DNA of 40,579 nt from assembly GCA_020722985.1 (NCBI GenBank), contig DYJU01000012.1, forward strand, positions 1-40,579. The letters run 5' to 3'. This document shows, in pieces, positions 17,371 to 25,931 of this stretch; positions within the stretch are counted from its first letter, which is position 1, and each line of letters opens with the position of its first letter. Origin of the DNA: Candidatus Methylomirabilis sp. GTDB taxonomy: Bacteria > Oederibacteriota > PGYV01 > DYJU01. A program made the position numbers and the translations under genes. Under the pieces are notes generated by a model. That model searched no databases, had not been told where the DNA came from, and saw nothing but the letters and a program-made list of their open reading frames with translations.

Positions 17371-18129
17371 TTATTTTTCAATTTTATAAAATTTACTTCT
17401 TAATTTTAGAATTATTTTAGTATGTATCTGGCAAACTCTTGATTCTGAAATATTAAGTGCTTTTCCTATTTCTTTTAATGTCAAACTATCCCAATAATAC
17501 ATCTCTAATATAATTCTTTCTTCTTTTTCAAGTTTCTCTATAAAATCTATCAATATTTTCTTCTTTTCATCATCTTCAAATTTTTCTAAAATACCATCTT
17601 CTTTTCCAATTAAATTTATTAAACCTTTTTCTTCTCCCTCACTATTAATTATCGCATCTTCTAATGGCACTAAAACTATTCCTTTTACCTTAAATAATAT
17701 ATCATAAAATTCTTCTTTTGTCATCTTTAATTCTTTTATTATTTCATTATCATTTGCCTGTCTACCTAATTCAGATTCTAATTTTTGATAAGCCCTCTCA
17801 ATTGTTTTTACTTTATGTCTTAAACTTCTTGGCAAAATATCATATTTACGTAATGTATCATATATTGCCCCTCTAATTCTTTTAGAAGCAAATGTTTCAA
17901 ATTTTATATTTCTATTAATATCAAACCGTTCTATTGCTTCAATTAAACCTATGATGCCTTCTATATTTAAGTCTTCCTTTTCATTATTCCTGACATCATC
18001 CGGTAAATAAGCAACTATTTTTTCTACCTGATATTTAACCAATGGCAGATAGTAATTTATAATTTCTTCTCTTGCTTTTTCATCTTTATCTTTTTTATAT
18101 TTTTGCCAAATTTCATTTATTTTGTCCAT
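17371..18129 (-). CDS. fliA: Flagellar sigma factor FliA/SigD (sigma-28)
   Basis: A 252-residue sigma factor that directs RNA polymerase to late flagellar promoters. Region 2 includes LVKYQVEKIVAYLP and EDLNIEGIIGLIEAIERFD, then KFETFASKRIRGAIYDTLRK. Region 3 has LGRQANDNEIIKELKM. Region 4 ends in a helix-turn-helix (LTLKEIGKALNISESRVCQI). Length and order match the FliA/WhiG/SigD group. Only 21 bases separate it from the preceding gene. They contain no Shine-Dalgarno sequence, but do contain a GCCGATAT box ending six bases before the ATG. The gene probably responds to its own product and may be made from a leaderless mRNA. Confidence 0.95.
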   Translation of the reverse strand: MDKINEIWQKYKKDKDEKAREEIINYYLPLVKYQVEKIVAYLPDDVRNNEKEDLNIEGIIGLIEAIERFDINRNIKFETFASKRIRGAIYDTLRKYDILPRSLRHKVKTIERAYQKLESELGRQANDNEIIKELKMTKEEFYDILFKVKGIVLVPLEDAIINSEGEEKGLINLIGKEDGILEKFEDDEKKKILIDFIEKLEKEERIILEMYYWDSLTLKEIGKALNISESRVCQIHTKIILKLRSKFYKIEK

Positions 18130-18135
18130 ATTATT

Positions 18136-18161
18136 ATATCGGCATTTTTTTTATTTATTTA
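18136..18161 (-). promoter_or_regulatory. fliA: Sigma-28 promoter abutting the fliA start codon
   Basis: On the minus strand TAAA (18158-18161), 14 bases, then a perfect GCCGATAT (18136-18143). The box ends six bases before the ATG at 18129, so transcription would start at or next to the first base of the start codon. It overlaps the stop region of the small membrane-protein gene. Confidence 0.7.
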
Positions 18162-18429
18162 AATAATTATTTATTAAATCATCAGCATCGTTTATTGTAA
18201 TATCTAATTTTTTCCCTTTATTTTCATTATTTTTATATTCTGCTTTTGGGGTTTCATTTTTAAATAAAATATTTAGGATAAGAAAGAATATAAAAAATAC
18301 AATTATGCCACCGGTAATCGCTGATAAAAAAATATTTATAAGTTCATTATTTATATTAATTATTCCACCAATAAAAAAACCAAAAAGTGATACTATTATG
18401 GATGCCTGAATTTTTGTCTGTTCACTCAT
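18151..18429 (-). CDS. Small two-helix membrane protein
   Basis: A 92-residue protein with transmembrane helices at about 8-26 (ASIIVSLFGFFIGGI) and 32-56 (FLSAITGGIIVFFIFFLILN). A cytoplasmic Lys/Asn tail ends in ITINDADDLINNYLNK. It is not recognised. The ATG overlaps the PilZ gene's stop by four bases (ATGA), and fliA follows 21 bases later. The setting links it to motility, but nothing in the sequence gives a function. Confidence 0.7.
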   Translation of the reverse strand: MSEQTKIQASIIVSLFGFFIGGIININNELINIFLSAITGGIIVFFIFFLILNILFKNETPKAEYKNNENKGKKLDITINDADDLINNYLNK

Positions 18430-18806
18430 TTTGATTTATTCTTTATATTTTTTATTTTCAAATCTTCTTTTAAAATATATCTCACAAGTCTATCTCTTAC
18501 TCTTTCTTCAATATCAATAAATTTTATCCTTACCTCATATTGATTCGTATCAATCTTATTAAGACCTATTCCTTCGCCTACAAGTTCTATCCCATGTTGT
18601 TTTCCATCTGGTACTTCAATAATCATTTCAAATTTAGTTCCCTTTTCAACAGGTGTTGGTGAAAATAATGTCATTCCATTTCCACTTAATGTTTCAGTAA
18701 AAGATACATTCGGTGGCGCTTTTGTGCTCGCAAATTTATCAATAATCATTTTATATAATACTTTTATTCTTTTTTTTATTCTTACAAAATTTCTTCTTTC
18801 AGCCAT
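18426..18806 (-). CDS. PilZ-domain protein (probable c-di-GMP receptor)
   Basis: A 126-residue protein resembling the PilZ half of YcgR. The N-terminus RRNFVRIKKRIKV supplies the RxxxR element that grips c-di-GMP. The second element, normally (D/N)xSxxG, is seen as ETLSGNGMTL with Ser and Gly kept. Strands continue with KFEMIIEVPDG and YEVRIKFIDI, then a basic helix. It is probably a single-domain adaptor linking c-di-GMP to flagellar or other surface behaviour; this is inferred from the operon with fliA. AAAGGAG precedes the ATG. The promoter is not obvious and would lie at or within the repeat copy upstream. Confidence 0.8.
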   Translation of the reverse strand: MAERRNFVRIKKRIKVLYKMIIDKFASTKAPPNVSFTETLSGNGMTLFSPTPVEKGTKFEMIIEVPDGKQHGIELVGEGIGLNKIDTNQYEVRIKFIDIEERVRDRLVRYILKEDLKIKNIKNKSK

Positions 18807-18844
18807 ATAAATCTCCTTTCTTTTTTAAATAATGTCAAATTTTT

Positions 18845-19163
18845 TCGTAATAGTTTAGCCATTGGTAGAACAAAATTTGTCCAGATATAAATTTTTCATT
18901 TTGTCATTGCGAAGTTAGGCGAACGATGCCCTTTGTCTTCTATTCCACCTTAATTTCGCCTGACAAAGCAATCTTGTTTTTATTACCGATTGCTTTTTAG
19001 TCTTGCCTTCTTCCGCTTTTAACTGCGAGATTGCTTCGTCATGCTCATACGCCCTTATTTTTCCTTCTTAACTTTTCTTTCGGTTTCCTAAGAATGACAA
19101 CGCCATATATTTACTTACTAATAGCCAAACTTTTCCATGTTACTTCTGGTGGCTGAACTATTA
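18845..19163 (+). repeat. Dispersed repeat copy R2 (best-preserved, nested inverted ends)
   Basis: The outer ends are GTAATAGTTTAGCCA (18849 onward) and its near complement TGGCTGAACTATTAC (to 19163). An inner pair is TGTCATTGCGAAGTTAGG and CCTAAGAATGACA. The core between them includes CAATCTTGTTTTTATTACCG, ACTGCGAGATTGCTTCGTC and ATGCTCATACGCC. It is non-coding, and the apparent short frames here are not genes. It fills the first half of the gene-free stretch 18807-19433 between pilZ and flhG. Confidence 0.85.
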
Positions 19164-19386
19164 CTAATCTTGATTTTATTACCTAATGCCTTCTTACCTT
19201 GTCTTACAGCTTTCAATTACAAGATTGTTCGTCAATCTATGTTACCCATATTTTCCCTTCTGCCCTCCTCTTTCGGCTTCCTAAGAATAACAGTGTCATA
19301 TATTTACTTACTGGTAGCCACACTTTTCCAAGTTCACTTCTGATGGCTGAACCATTACTAAGATTACTCCTGGAGCCCGAACTATT
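19164..19386 (+). repeat. Dispersed repeat copy R3
   Basis: A direct neighbour of R2 in the same orientation: AATCTTGATTTTATTACC, then AAGATTGTTCGTCA, then TTCGGCTTCCTAAGAATAAC. Two successive right-end motifs follow (GATGGCTGAACCATTAC and CCCGAACTATTAC). It lacks a separate left end, as if it arose by tandem duplication of the right part. The remaining bases to 19433 are plain A+T-rich sequence after flhG. Confidence 0.75.
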
Positions 19387-19433
19387 ACTTTCATTTTCTT
19401 TCATAGAACTTTTAAAAATAATCCTTTTAAATT

Positions 19434-20351
19434 TTATTTAAAAAAATTAAAAATTCTTTTAAATAAACTATTATTATCTGATTTTTCTTCTTCGCTTTTT
19501 AAAGATGAAATTCGCTTTGTAATTTTTTGAGCAATTTCTTTTATACATTCTGATGCTTTTGTTGCTGGATATAATACTAAAAAGGGTTTTTGAGCCATAA
19601 CGCTATTTAATACATTTTTGTCTCTATAAATAAGCCCATAAGGTTCTACGAAAGTATTTAAAAATCTCCTTGATAATAAAACAACTCTTGACGATATCTC
19701 TTTTGCTTCTTCTTTTGAATTAACCATATTAACAATCAATTTCATCGGAACATTTTGCTTACTTAAAGTTACAACTTTTATTAAACCATAAGCATCCATA
19801 AGTGCAGTTGGTTCTGGAGTAGTAATTATAATTGAATAATCAGATGCATACATAAAACTTAATGTGTTTTTACTTATCCCTGCTCCTGTATCAATTAATA
19901 AAATATCAACCATATTTTCAATTTCTATAAGTTTTTCAATAAATTGCTGCCTTTGCTGATTACTTAAATTAACAAGTTCTTTAACACCTGAGCCACTCGC
20001 GATTACTTTTACTCCATATTCAGTTTCTGTAATTATATCTTTAATATCCTTTTCTTCCTTTATAACATGAGAAAGATTATATTTTGGATTTATTCCAAAA
20101 ATTATATCTACATTGGCAAGCCCAAGGTCAGCATCTAAAATCATAACTCTATTGCCTAACCTTGAAAGTTCTATTGCAACATTTACAGTAAAATTACTCT
20201 TTCCAACCCCACCTTTGCCGGAAGCAACAGCAATAATCTTAGCTGTTTTTTTTGATGGTAAAGTATAAATTTCTTCTCCTTTTGTTTCAATAATTTCCGT
20301 TTCACTCTTTTTAGCTTTTACTAATTCTCTTAGTTTCTCTGCTTGATCCAT
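19434..20351 (-). CDS. flhG: Flagellar number regulator FlhG (MinD-like ATPase, YlxH)
   Basis: A 305-residue MinD/ParA-family ATPase which, with FlhF, sets the number and place of flagella. The deviant Walker A SGKGGVGKS lies at residues 44-52, followed by MILDADLGLANVDIIFG and the switch DILLIDTGAGIS. An N-terminal extension, MDQAEKLRELVKAKK, resembles the segment that activates FlhF. The membrane-targeting helix expected at the C-terminus is present as SLFKRIFNFFK. It overlaps flhF by 22 bases, with AAGGAG placed nine bases before the ATG. It is the last gene of the large flagellar operon. Confidence 0.95.
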   Translation of the reverse strand: MDQAEKLRELVKAKKSETEIIETKGEEIYTLPSKKTAKIIAVASGKGGVGKSNFTVNVAIELSRLGNRVMILDADLGLANVDIIFGINPKYNLSHVIKEEKDIKDIITETEYGVKVIASGSGVKELVNLSNQQRQQFIEKLIEIENMVDILLIDTGAGISKNTLSFMYASDYSIIITTPEPTALMDAYGLIKVVTLSKQNVPMKLIVNMVNSKEEAKEISSRVVLLSRRFLNTFVEPYGLIYRDKNVLNSVMAQKPFLVLYPATKASECIKEIAQKITKRISSLKSEEEKSDNNSLFKRIFNFFK

Positions 20352-21553
20352 GTTTCAAAATCTCCTTTAATTATCAGACGCGAAATTACCTTTGAATCTG
20401 CGATCTCAATATCATCAGGAACTGTTTGTCCTGTTGTAAGATAGGATATTGGAATCCCCCCTGACGATATAGATAAATTAAGTAAAAGTCCATAATTTTT
20501 TGTTTCATCTAATTTTGTAAATAATATTCTGTGAATAGGAACTAATCCAAAATTATTAATTATACTTATTGCGTCATAATATTTAGTTACAGCGCTTAAT
20601 ACAAGATGGGTTTCTATTGGAGAATAAGATTCAATAAACTCCTTTAATTCAATCAGATGTTTTTTATTCCTTGGGCTTCTACCTGCTGTATCAAACAATA
20701 TAAGATCTTTATCTATATATTTATTTACAACCTTTTTAAAATCATTTGGTGTCATTACTATTTCAACAGGTATTCCCATTATCTCCCCATATTTTTTTAA
20801 CTGAAGATCTGCTGCGATTCTATAAGTATCACAGCTTACTAAAACTACATTTTTATTTTCAATAAGAGCAAATTTGGCTGCTAATTTTGCAAGGGTTGTT
20901 GTTTTACCAACGCCAGTAGGTCCTATAAACGCAATAATTTTTGTCATACCTTTACTTAACTTAATAGGTCCGGAAACCTGAACTAAACTGGCTATATATT
21001 CAAATAAATATTGTTCCAGATACTCTTTATTATTAATCTGCGATTCGGTTAACTGTGAATTAATATTTTGGAGAGTTCTGAATACTATACTTTCTTCCAC
21101 TCCATTTTCTACAAGCAATTTATGAATCTTTCCCATACCATTTTTTAAAGCCAAACCATTTCTCTGATACCCTGTATTTTCTTTATATGCTCTTAAATTA
21201 ATATTTGAAAATACTCTACCCTCATTTAATTCTCTGGTAAGGGATTCATTCTTAAAACTTATGTCTACCGATTTTTTATATGAATTTAAATTGTTGCTTT
21301 GTGTTATTGTAAAAAATGAATCTGAAAGTACTCTGGCAGGTTGTTGTTCTGGAGTTATATATTTTTCTTTTGTTTTTTCTATATTTATATCAATGCCCGC
21401 TATAACTTCTGCAATTTCTTTCCCAAATAAACCTAAAAATCCCCCTTTTTTATATTTCTTTGTATGTAATATAACTGCTTCAGGTCCAAAATCTTTTTTT
21501 ACTTTAGCCAGAGTTTCCTGTAATGTTTCCCCTTCAAATTTTTTTATTCTCAT
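20330..21553 (-). CDS. flhF: Flagellar biosynthesis GTPase FlhF
   Basis: A 407-residue SRP-type GTPase that recruits the first flagellar components to their site. The N-terminal segment (MRIKKFEGETLQETLAKVKK) is followed by a variable region and the NG domain. P-loop GPTGVGKTTT is at residues 211-220. VSCDTYRIAADLQLKKYGEI and LFDTAGRSPRN follow, with the base-specificity motif TKLDETKNYG near the end. All GTPase motifs are intact. It overlaps flhA by four bases and flhG by 22, so translation of the three is coupled. Confidence 0.96.
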   Translation of the reverse strand: MRIKKFEGETLQETLAKVKKDFGPEAVILHTKKYKKGGFLGLFGKEIAEVIAGIDINIEKTKEKYITPEQQPARVLSDSFFTITQSNNLNSYKKSVDISFKNESLTRELNEGRVFSNINLRAYKENTGYQRNGLALKNGMGKIHKLLVENGVEESIVFRTLQNINSQLTESQINNKEYLEQYLFEYIASLVQVSGPIKLSKGMTKIIAFIGPTGVGKTTTLAKLAAKFALIENKNVVLVSCDTYRIAADLQLKKYGEIMGIPVEIVMTPNDFKKVVNKYIDKDLILFDTAGRSPRNKKHLIELKEFIESYSPIETHLVLSAVTKYYDAISIINNFGLVPIHRILFTKLDETKNYGLLLNLSISSGGIPISYLTTGQTVPDDIEIADSKVISRLIIKGDFETWIKQRN

Positions 21554-23646
21554 AAATCAATTTTCACCACCCCAACTGAACGAACTTCAATTTTAGGTAA
21601 AATTTCATTATATGATAATATCGCGAGATTTGGTAAAATTTTTTCTATAATTTTTCTGAAATAACCCCTTATAAGTGGCGAACATAAAACAATCGGCTCA
21701 TATTCTTTACCTATATTTTTTCTATATTCTGATATTATATTATTATATATTTGCTGTATTATCTTTGGTTCTAAACCTGCTAAAAAATTCTTCTCAGATT
21801 GTTTTATTGTATCTGCTATCTTTTGTTCCAAATTATAATCTAAAGTTATTGCGTATATAATACTATCTTTTGCATATTTATTTGTAAAGTATCTTGCCAT
21901 TGCCTGCCTTACAAATTCGGTTAATAATTCAGTATCTTTAGTAACTTTTGCATTATCAGCAAGCGTTTCAAAAATTGTTTCTAAATCTCTTATGGAAACT
22001 TTTTCTTTTAAAAGATTCTGCAGAACTTTTTGTAATTCCCCAACAGAAAGTAAACCTGGAATTAATTCATCCACAACGGGCTGATTTGTTAATCTCAAAT
22101 TGTCAATCAATTTTGCCACAGTTTGCCTTGTTAATAATTCATCAGAATGTATTTTGATAACTTCTGAGAGATGTGTTGAAATAACAGAAGGCACATCAAC
22201 AACAGTATAACCATTTAACTCGGCTTTTCTTTTTTCTTCTTCTTTTATCCATTTTGCTGGAAGATTAAAAGCAGGATCTTTGGTTGGTATGCCTTCTAAT
22301 TCTTCACCTGAAGCCCCGGGCTTCATAGCAAGATAATAACCTATCTCAACTTTACCCCTTGCAACCTCTATTCCTTTAATTTTTATAACATATTCATTTG
22401 AAGCAAGTTGCATATTATCTCTTATTCTTATCGGCGGAACAACAAGCCCAAAATCAATAGCCATTTGTTTTCTGAGCATGGTAACTCTATCTAAAAGATC
22501 TCCTCCCTGACTCGGATCAACAAGAGGTATTAATGAAAATCCTATTTCCATTTCCATTGTATCAACATGAATTAAAGGCAATACGCTTTCAGGTTCTTTT
22601 TTAGTTCGTTCTTCTTTTTCACGTCTTGTGAATTCTTTTATCTTTTCCCTTGCTTGAGCCAGATTTAAAGTATAGGCAAGTATCCACATCAAAATTGCAA
22701 GAATAAAAAATGGAATTTTAACTAAAATGGACGGAAAAACGAAACCCATAAGAAAAAGAATAACTCCAACTAAAGTTATTGCTCTTGGTTGAGATAACAT
22801 CTCACCTGCAAAATCCTGTCCTAAATTTGTTTCAGATGCTGCGCGGGTAACAATAATACCAGTTCCTACAGACAATAATAATGCAGGTATCTGAGTTACA
22901 AGACCTTCACCTATGGTTAATATGGTATACCTTAAAGCTGATTCTGAAATTGTCATTGCATGAAAAATTATTCCTATAAAAAAACCAGCAACAATATTTA
23001 TAATTACAATAACTATGGCAGCAATTGCATCGCCCCTTACGAATTTTGAAGCACCATCCATAGCGCCATAAAAATCAGCTTCTTTTTCTATATCGCGCCT
23101 CCTTGCACGAGCTTCTTCATCAGTGATAAGCCCCGCATTTAAATCGGCATCTATTGCCATCTGTTTGCCTGGCATAGCATCAAGTGTAAATCTTGCTGCC
23201 ACTTCTGCAACTCTTTGTGCGCCTGATGTTATTACAACAAACTGGACAATGATTATTATTGTAAAAATAACAAGCCCAATGATAAGTCCGCTTAAATCTT
23301 TTGTTCCAACAACAAAACTTCCAAAAGTTTCTATGACCTCTCCCGCATAAGCATTGCTTAAAACCAGGCGAGTTGCAGATATATTTAATGCTAATCTAAA
23401 TACCGTTGTAACTAAAAGCAAAGACGGAAATGTAGAAAAATGTAATGGCTCCTTTGTATACATCGTTATCATTAATACAGCAAGAGCAAGTGCTATATTT
23501 ATTGTCAGCAAAAAATCAAGAAAAGCTGGGGGGATAGGAATAACTATCATTAAAACAATAACAATAATGGAAAAAACTATAATAAAATCCACAGACCTTC
23601 TCATTGTTGCAACAAATCCCACTTGCTGTTCTGCTCCATCTGGCAT
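21550..23646 (-). CDS. flhA: Flagellar export gate protein FlhA
   Basis: A 698-residue FlhA of normal length. It forms the nonameric ring of the type III export gate and docks chaperone-substrate complexes. Eight membrane helices fill roughly residues 15-330. The conserved cytoplasmic loop between helices 4 and 5 is intact (MPGKQMAIDADLNAGLITDE and ARARRRDIEKEADFYGAMDG). The C-terminal cytosolic domain starts near 350 and includes DRVTMLRKQMAIDFGLVVPP. GGAGG lies ten bases before the ATG. A 70-base gap with its own promoter separates it from flhB. Confidence 0.98.
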   Translation of the reverse strand: MPDGAEQQVGFVATMRRSVDFIIVFSIIVIVLMIVIPIPPAFLDFLLTINIALALAVLMITMYTKEPLHFSTFPSLLLVTTVFRLALNISATRLVLSNAYAGEVIETFGSFVVGTKDLSGLIIGLVIFTIIIIVQFVVITSGAQRVAEVAARFTLDAMPGKQMAIDADLNAGLITDEEARARRRDIEKEADFYGAMDGASKFVRGDAIAAIVIVIINIVAGFFIGIIFHAMTISESALRYTILTIGEGLVTQIPALLLSVGTGIIVTRAASETNLGQDFAGEMLSQPRAITLVGVILFLMGFVFPSILVKIPFFILAILMWILAYTLNLAQAREKIKEFTRREKEERTKKEPESVLPLIHVDTMEMEIGFSLIPLVDPSQGGDLLDRVTMLRKQMAIDFGLVVPPIRIRDNMQLASNEYVIKIKGIEVARGKVEIGYYLAMKPGASGEELEGIPTKDPAFNLPAKWIKEEEKRKAELNGYTVVDVPSVISTHLSEVIKIHSDELLTRQTVAKLIDNLRLTNQPVVDELIPGLLSVGELQKVLQNLLKEKVSIRDLETIFETLADNAKVTKDTELLTEFVRQAMARYFTNKYAKDSIIYAITLDYNLEQKIADTIKQSEKNFLAGLEPKIIQQIYNNIISEYRKNIGKEYEPIVLCSPLIRGYFRKIIEKILPNLAILSYNEILPKIEVRSVGVVKIDL

Positions 23647-23680
23647 AAAATAAAAACCTCCATTTAATATTTAGTAATTT

Positions 23681-23709
23681 ATTATACCATATATAATTTA
23701 AATTTTAAA
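23681..23709 (-). promoter_or_regulatory. flhA: Putative internal promoter before flhA
   Basis: On the minus strand TTTAAA (23704-23709), 17 bases, then TGGTATAAT, an extended consensus -10 (hexamer 23681-23686). It lies wholly inside the 70-base flhB-flhA gap and could supply flhA-flhF-flhG independently of the upstream operon. Confidence 0.5.
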
Positions 23710-23716
23710 CTAAAAA

Positions 23717-24820
23717 TCATGTTGCAAATTGCTCATTATCTTTTATTTTTTGCTGTTTATTTCCTTCTTTAATTTTACCTTTTGCCTGATAAACAAACGC
23801 AAGTATTTCAGCCACCACCTGAAAAAGTTCAGCCGGGATTTCCCACCCTACTTCAAGTTTAAAAAGAGCTCTTGCAACTGGCGGATTTTCAACTATTATA
23901 ATACTATTTTCTCTTGCAATTTGTTTTATTCTTTCAGCCATATAATTTACACCCTTGGCAACTACTTTAGGAGCGGCATCTACATTTTCTTCATATTTTA
24001 ATGCAACGGCTATATGCTGCGGATTTGTAATAACAACATCTGCATGGGGAATTTCCGATATCATTCTTCTTCTTGCCATTTCTCTCTGTATATTTCTTAT
24101 TCTTGCCTTAATTAAAGGGTCCCCTTCCATCTGTTTTAATTCATCTTTTATTTCCTGTTTTGTCATTTTTATGCTATCTTCAAATTCCCATTTTTGATAA
24201 ATATAATCAATTATTGAAAACACAATTAAAGCAACTATTATCTTCATACTCAAAGAATAAACAGAAGATATGGTAAAAATAAATAGTGTATTTATGTCCA
24301 TAAGCGGCGTAATAAAAATATCCTGCATAATTTTTTTTATAACATTATATAAAATATAAGCAATTATTGATATTTTAAAAAAAATCTTAAAAAGTTCAAT
24401 AAGTGAACGTCTTGAAAAAACTCTTTTAAAACCTTTAGCCGGATTTATATTATCAAATTTGGGTTTAACAGGTTCAAAAGTAACAAAAAAACCAATCTGT
24501 AAAATATTTGAAATTATTCCCGCTAAAAATACAATTATAAATATTGGCAATAAAATCAGTATAAATTTTATTATAATAAAGAAAACTAATTGTCCTATTG
24601 TATCAGGAGTTAAATCAATAACAAAAATATTTTTCCAGAAATAAACAGATATATTTTTTATTCCGTCAAGAATATAGTTACCAAAAATTTTTAAAATTAT
24701 AAATACAACTAATAAATTTATAACTGAATTTATTTCTATACTTCTTGCAACCTGACCTTTTTTTCTTACTTCTTCGCGTTTCTTAGGTGTTGCCGATTCT
24801 GTTCTACCTGGTTCTGCCAT
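23717..24820 (-). CDS. flhB: Flagellar export switch protein FlhB
   Basis: A 367-residue FlhB. Four membrane helices (about 30-215) form part of the export gate, and a cytoplasmic domain controls the change from rod/hook to filament substrates. The N-terminus GRTESATPKKREEVRKKGQV is typical. The usual autocleavage motif NPTH reads NPQH here (N266-H269): Asn and Pro are intact and Thr is replaced by Gln. The downstream part (IAVALKYEENVDAAPKVVAK) is closely echoed by the FlhX gene at 11883-12170. It follows fliR by 19 bases. Confidence 0.97.
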   Translation of the reverse strand: MAEPGRTESATPKKREEVRKKGQVARSIEINSVINLLVVFIILKIFGNYILDGIKNISVYFWKNIFVIDLTPDTIGQLVFFIIIKFILILLPIFIIVFLAGIISNILQIGFFVTFEPVKPKFDNINPAKGFKRVFSRRSLIELFKIFFKISIIAYILYNVIKKIMQDIFITPLMDINTLFIFTISSVYSLSMKIIVALIVFSIIDYIYQKWEFEDSIKMTKQEIKDELKQMEGDPLIKARIRNIQREMARRRMISEIPHADVVITNPQHIAVALKYEENVDAAPKVVAKGVNYMAERIKQIARENSIIIVENPPVARALFKLEVGWEIPAELFQVVAEILAFVYQAKGKIKEGNKQQKIKDNEQFAT

Positions 24821-24839
24821 TTTTGTTTACCCTTTTATC

Positions 24840-25625
24840 TTAAATTCTCATACTCTTTATAATAAAATAAATATCATCCCACATCGTGTTAAACAATGAA
24901 TTTAACATATTTATAATTACGGGCAAAGATAAAAAAACCGCCGCAATTCCGACCAATATATTCAATGGGAGCCCCACAATAAAAACATTTATTTGCGGTA
25001 TTGTCCTTGCTATAAATCCTAATGTTACATTTGTCAAAAGCAAAGCAACTGTTGCAGGTCCTGCTATTTTAAAAGCAATAACAAACATTCCATAAAAAAT
25101 ATCAATTAATTTTTCAACTGTTGCATTTGTTATGCCTGCTGATGTAAGCGGAATAAGAAAAAAACTATCAGTTAATGCTTTAAATAAATAATGGTGACCA
25201 TTTATTACCAAAAAAATCAATATGCCAAGAATAAATTGAAATTGTCCTATAATTGATACTTGCATATTTGAAAGTGGATCAATAACATTAACAATACCAA
25301 AACCCATCTGCAAGTCAATTATCTGTCCGGCAAGTTGAATTGCAATAAAAATTACATATGCTGTAAAACCTATCAGAACGCCAATTATAACCTGATTTAA
25401 TATTACAATAAGGAAAGAAAGTATGTCTTTCGGCAATACAATATCTTTATCAATTATAGGAAAAAGTAATAATGATATTATAAAAGCAAGCCCTATTTTG
25501 CCTATAAAAGGAAAATTTCTGCTCCCTATAATAGGCGCAGTTAAAAAAATTGATGAAATCCTTATAAATACAATTAAAAAAACTTGTGCGGTAAAAAGCG
25601 CAATATTAAAAACATCAAAATTCAT
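24840..25625 (-). CDS. fliR: Flagellar export gate protein FliR
   Basis: A 261-residue membrane protein of the FliPQR export channel. Six or so hydrophobic helices span its length. Family landmarks include RISSIFLTAPIIGSRNFP at the N-terminus, LAGQIIDLQMGFGIVNVIDP in the middle and ARTIPQINVFIVGLPLNI towards the end. Length matches the usual 255-265 residues. It sits between fliQ (17 bases upstream) and flhB, the standard order. GGAG precedes the ATG. Confidence 0.96.
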   Translation of the reverse strand: MNFDVFNIALFTAQVFLIVFIRISSIFLTAPIIGSRNFPFIGKIGLAFIISLLLFPIIDKDIVLPKDILSFLIVILNQVIIGVLIGFTAYVIFIAIQLAGQIIDLQMGFGIVNVIDPLSNMQVSIIGQFQFILGILIFLVINGHHYLFKALTDSFFLIPLTSAGITNATVEKLIDIFYGMFVIAFKIAGPATVALLLTNVTLGFIARTIPQINVFIVGLPLNILVGIAAVFLSLPVIINMLNSLFNTMWDDIYFIIKSMRI

Positions 25626-25642
25626 AATTGCTCCATAAAAAC

Positions 25643-25915
25643 TTACATTTTTATGTATTCAGGCAGATTTATAAGTAATGAAGAAGTAAAATTTAAAAGT
25701 ATACGTAAAATCCATGGACCAAAAATAATCGTTGCAAGAAAAGTTACGATTATTTTAGGAACAAAAGTCAGAGTCATTTCCTGTATCTGAGTTACTGCCT
25801 GAAAAACACTTATTATAAGACCTGTTATCAAAGTAAAACCTAACAGGGGCGATGATAAAAGTAAAACTAAAAAAAGTGCTTCTCTACCTATAGAAGTTAC
25901 AAATTCAATACTCAT
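25643..25915 (-). CDS. fliQ: Flagellar export gate protein FliQ
   Basis: A 90-residue protein with two membrane helices forming a hairpin, as in all FliQ. Conserved residues include SPLLGFTLITGLIISVFQAV, the polar turn TQIQEMTLTFVPK and the second helix TFLATIIFGPWIL. In the export channel four copies wrap the FliP5-FliR1 core. GGAGGAAAA lies before the ATG, and fliP is 16 bases upstream. Confidence 0.96.
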   Translation of the reverse strand: MSIEFVTSIGREALFLVLLLSSPLLGFTLITGLIISVFQAVTQIQEMTLTFVPKIIVTFLATIIFGPWILRILLNFTSSLLINLPEYIKM

Positions 25916-25931
25916 TTTTCCTCCTTAAAAT

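Noticed and set aside
18807-18845. Promoter for pilZ at the exact TTGACA near 18830 (minus strand)
   Set aside because: There is no -10 at 16-18 bases; the ribosome binding site and start codon fall there instead.
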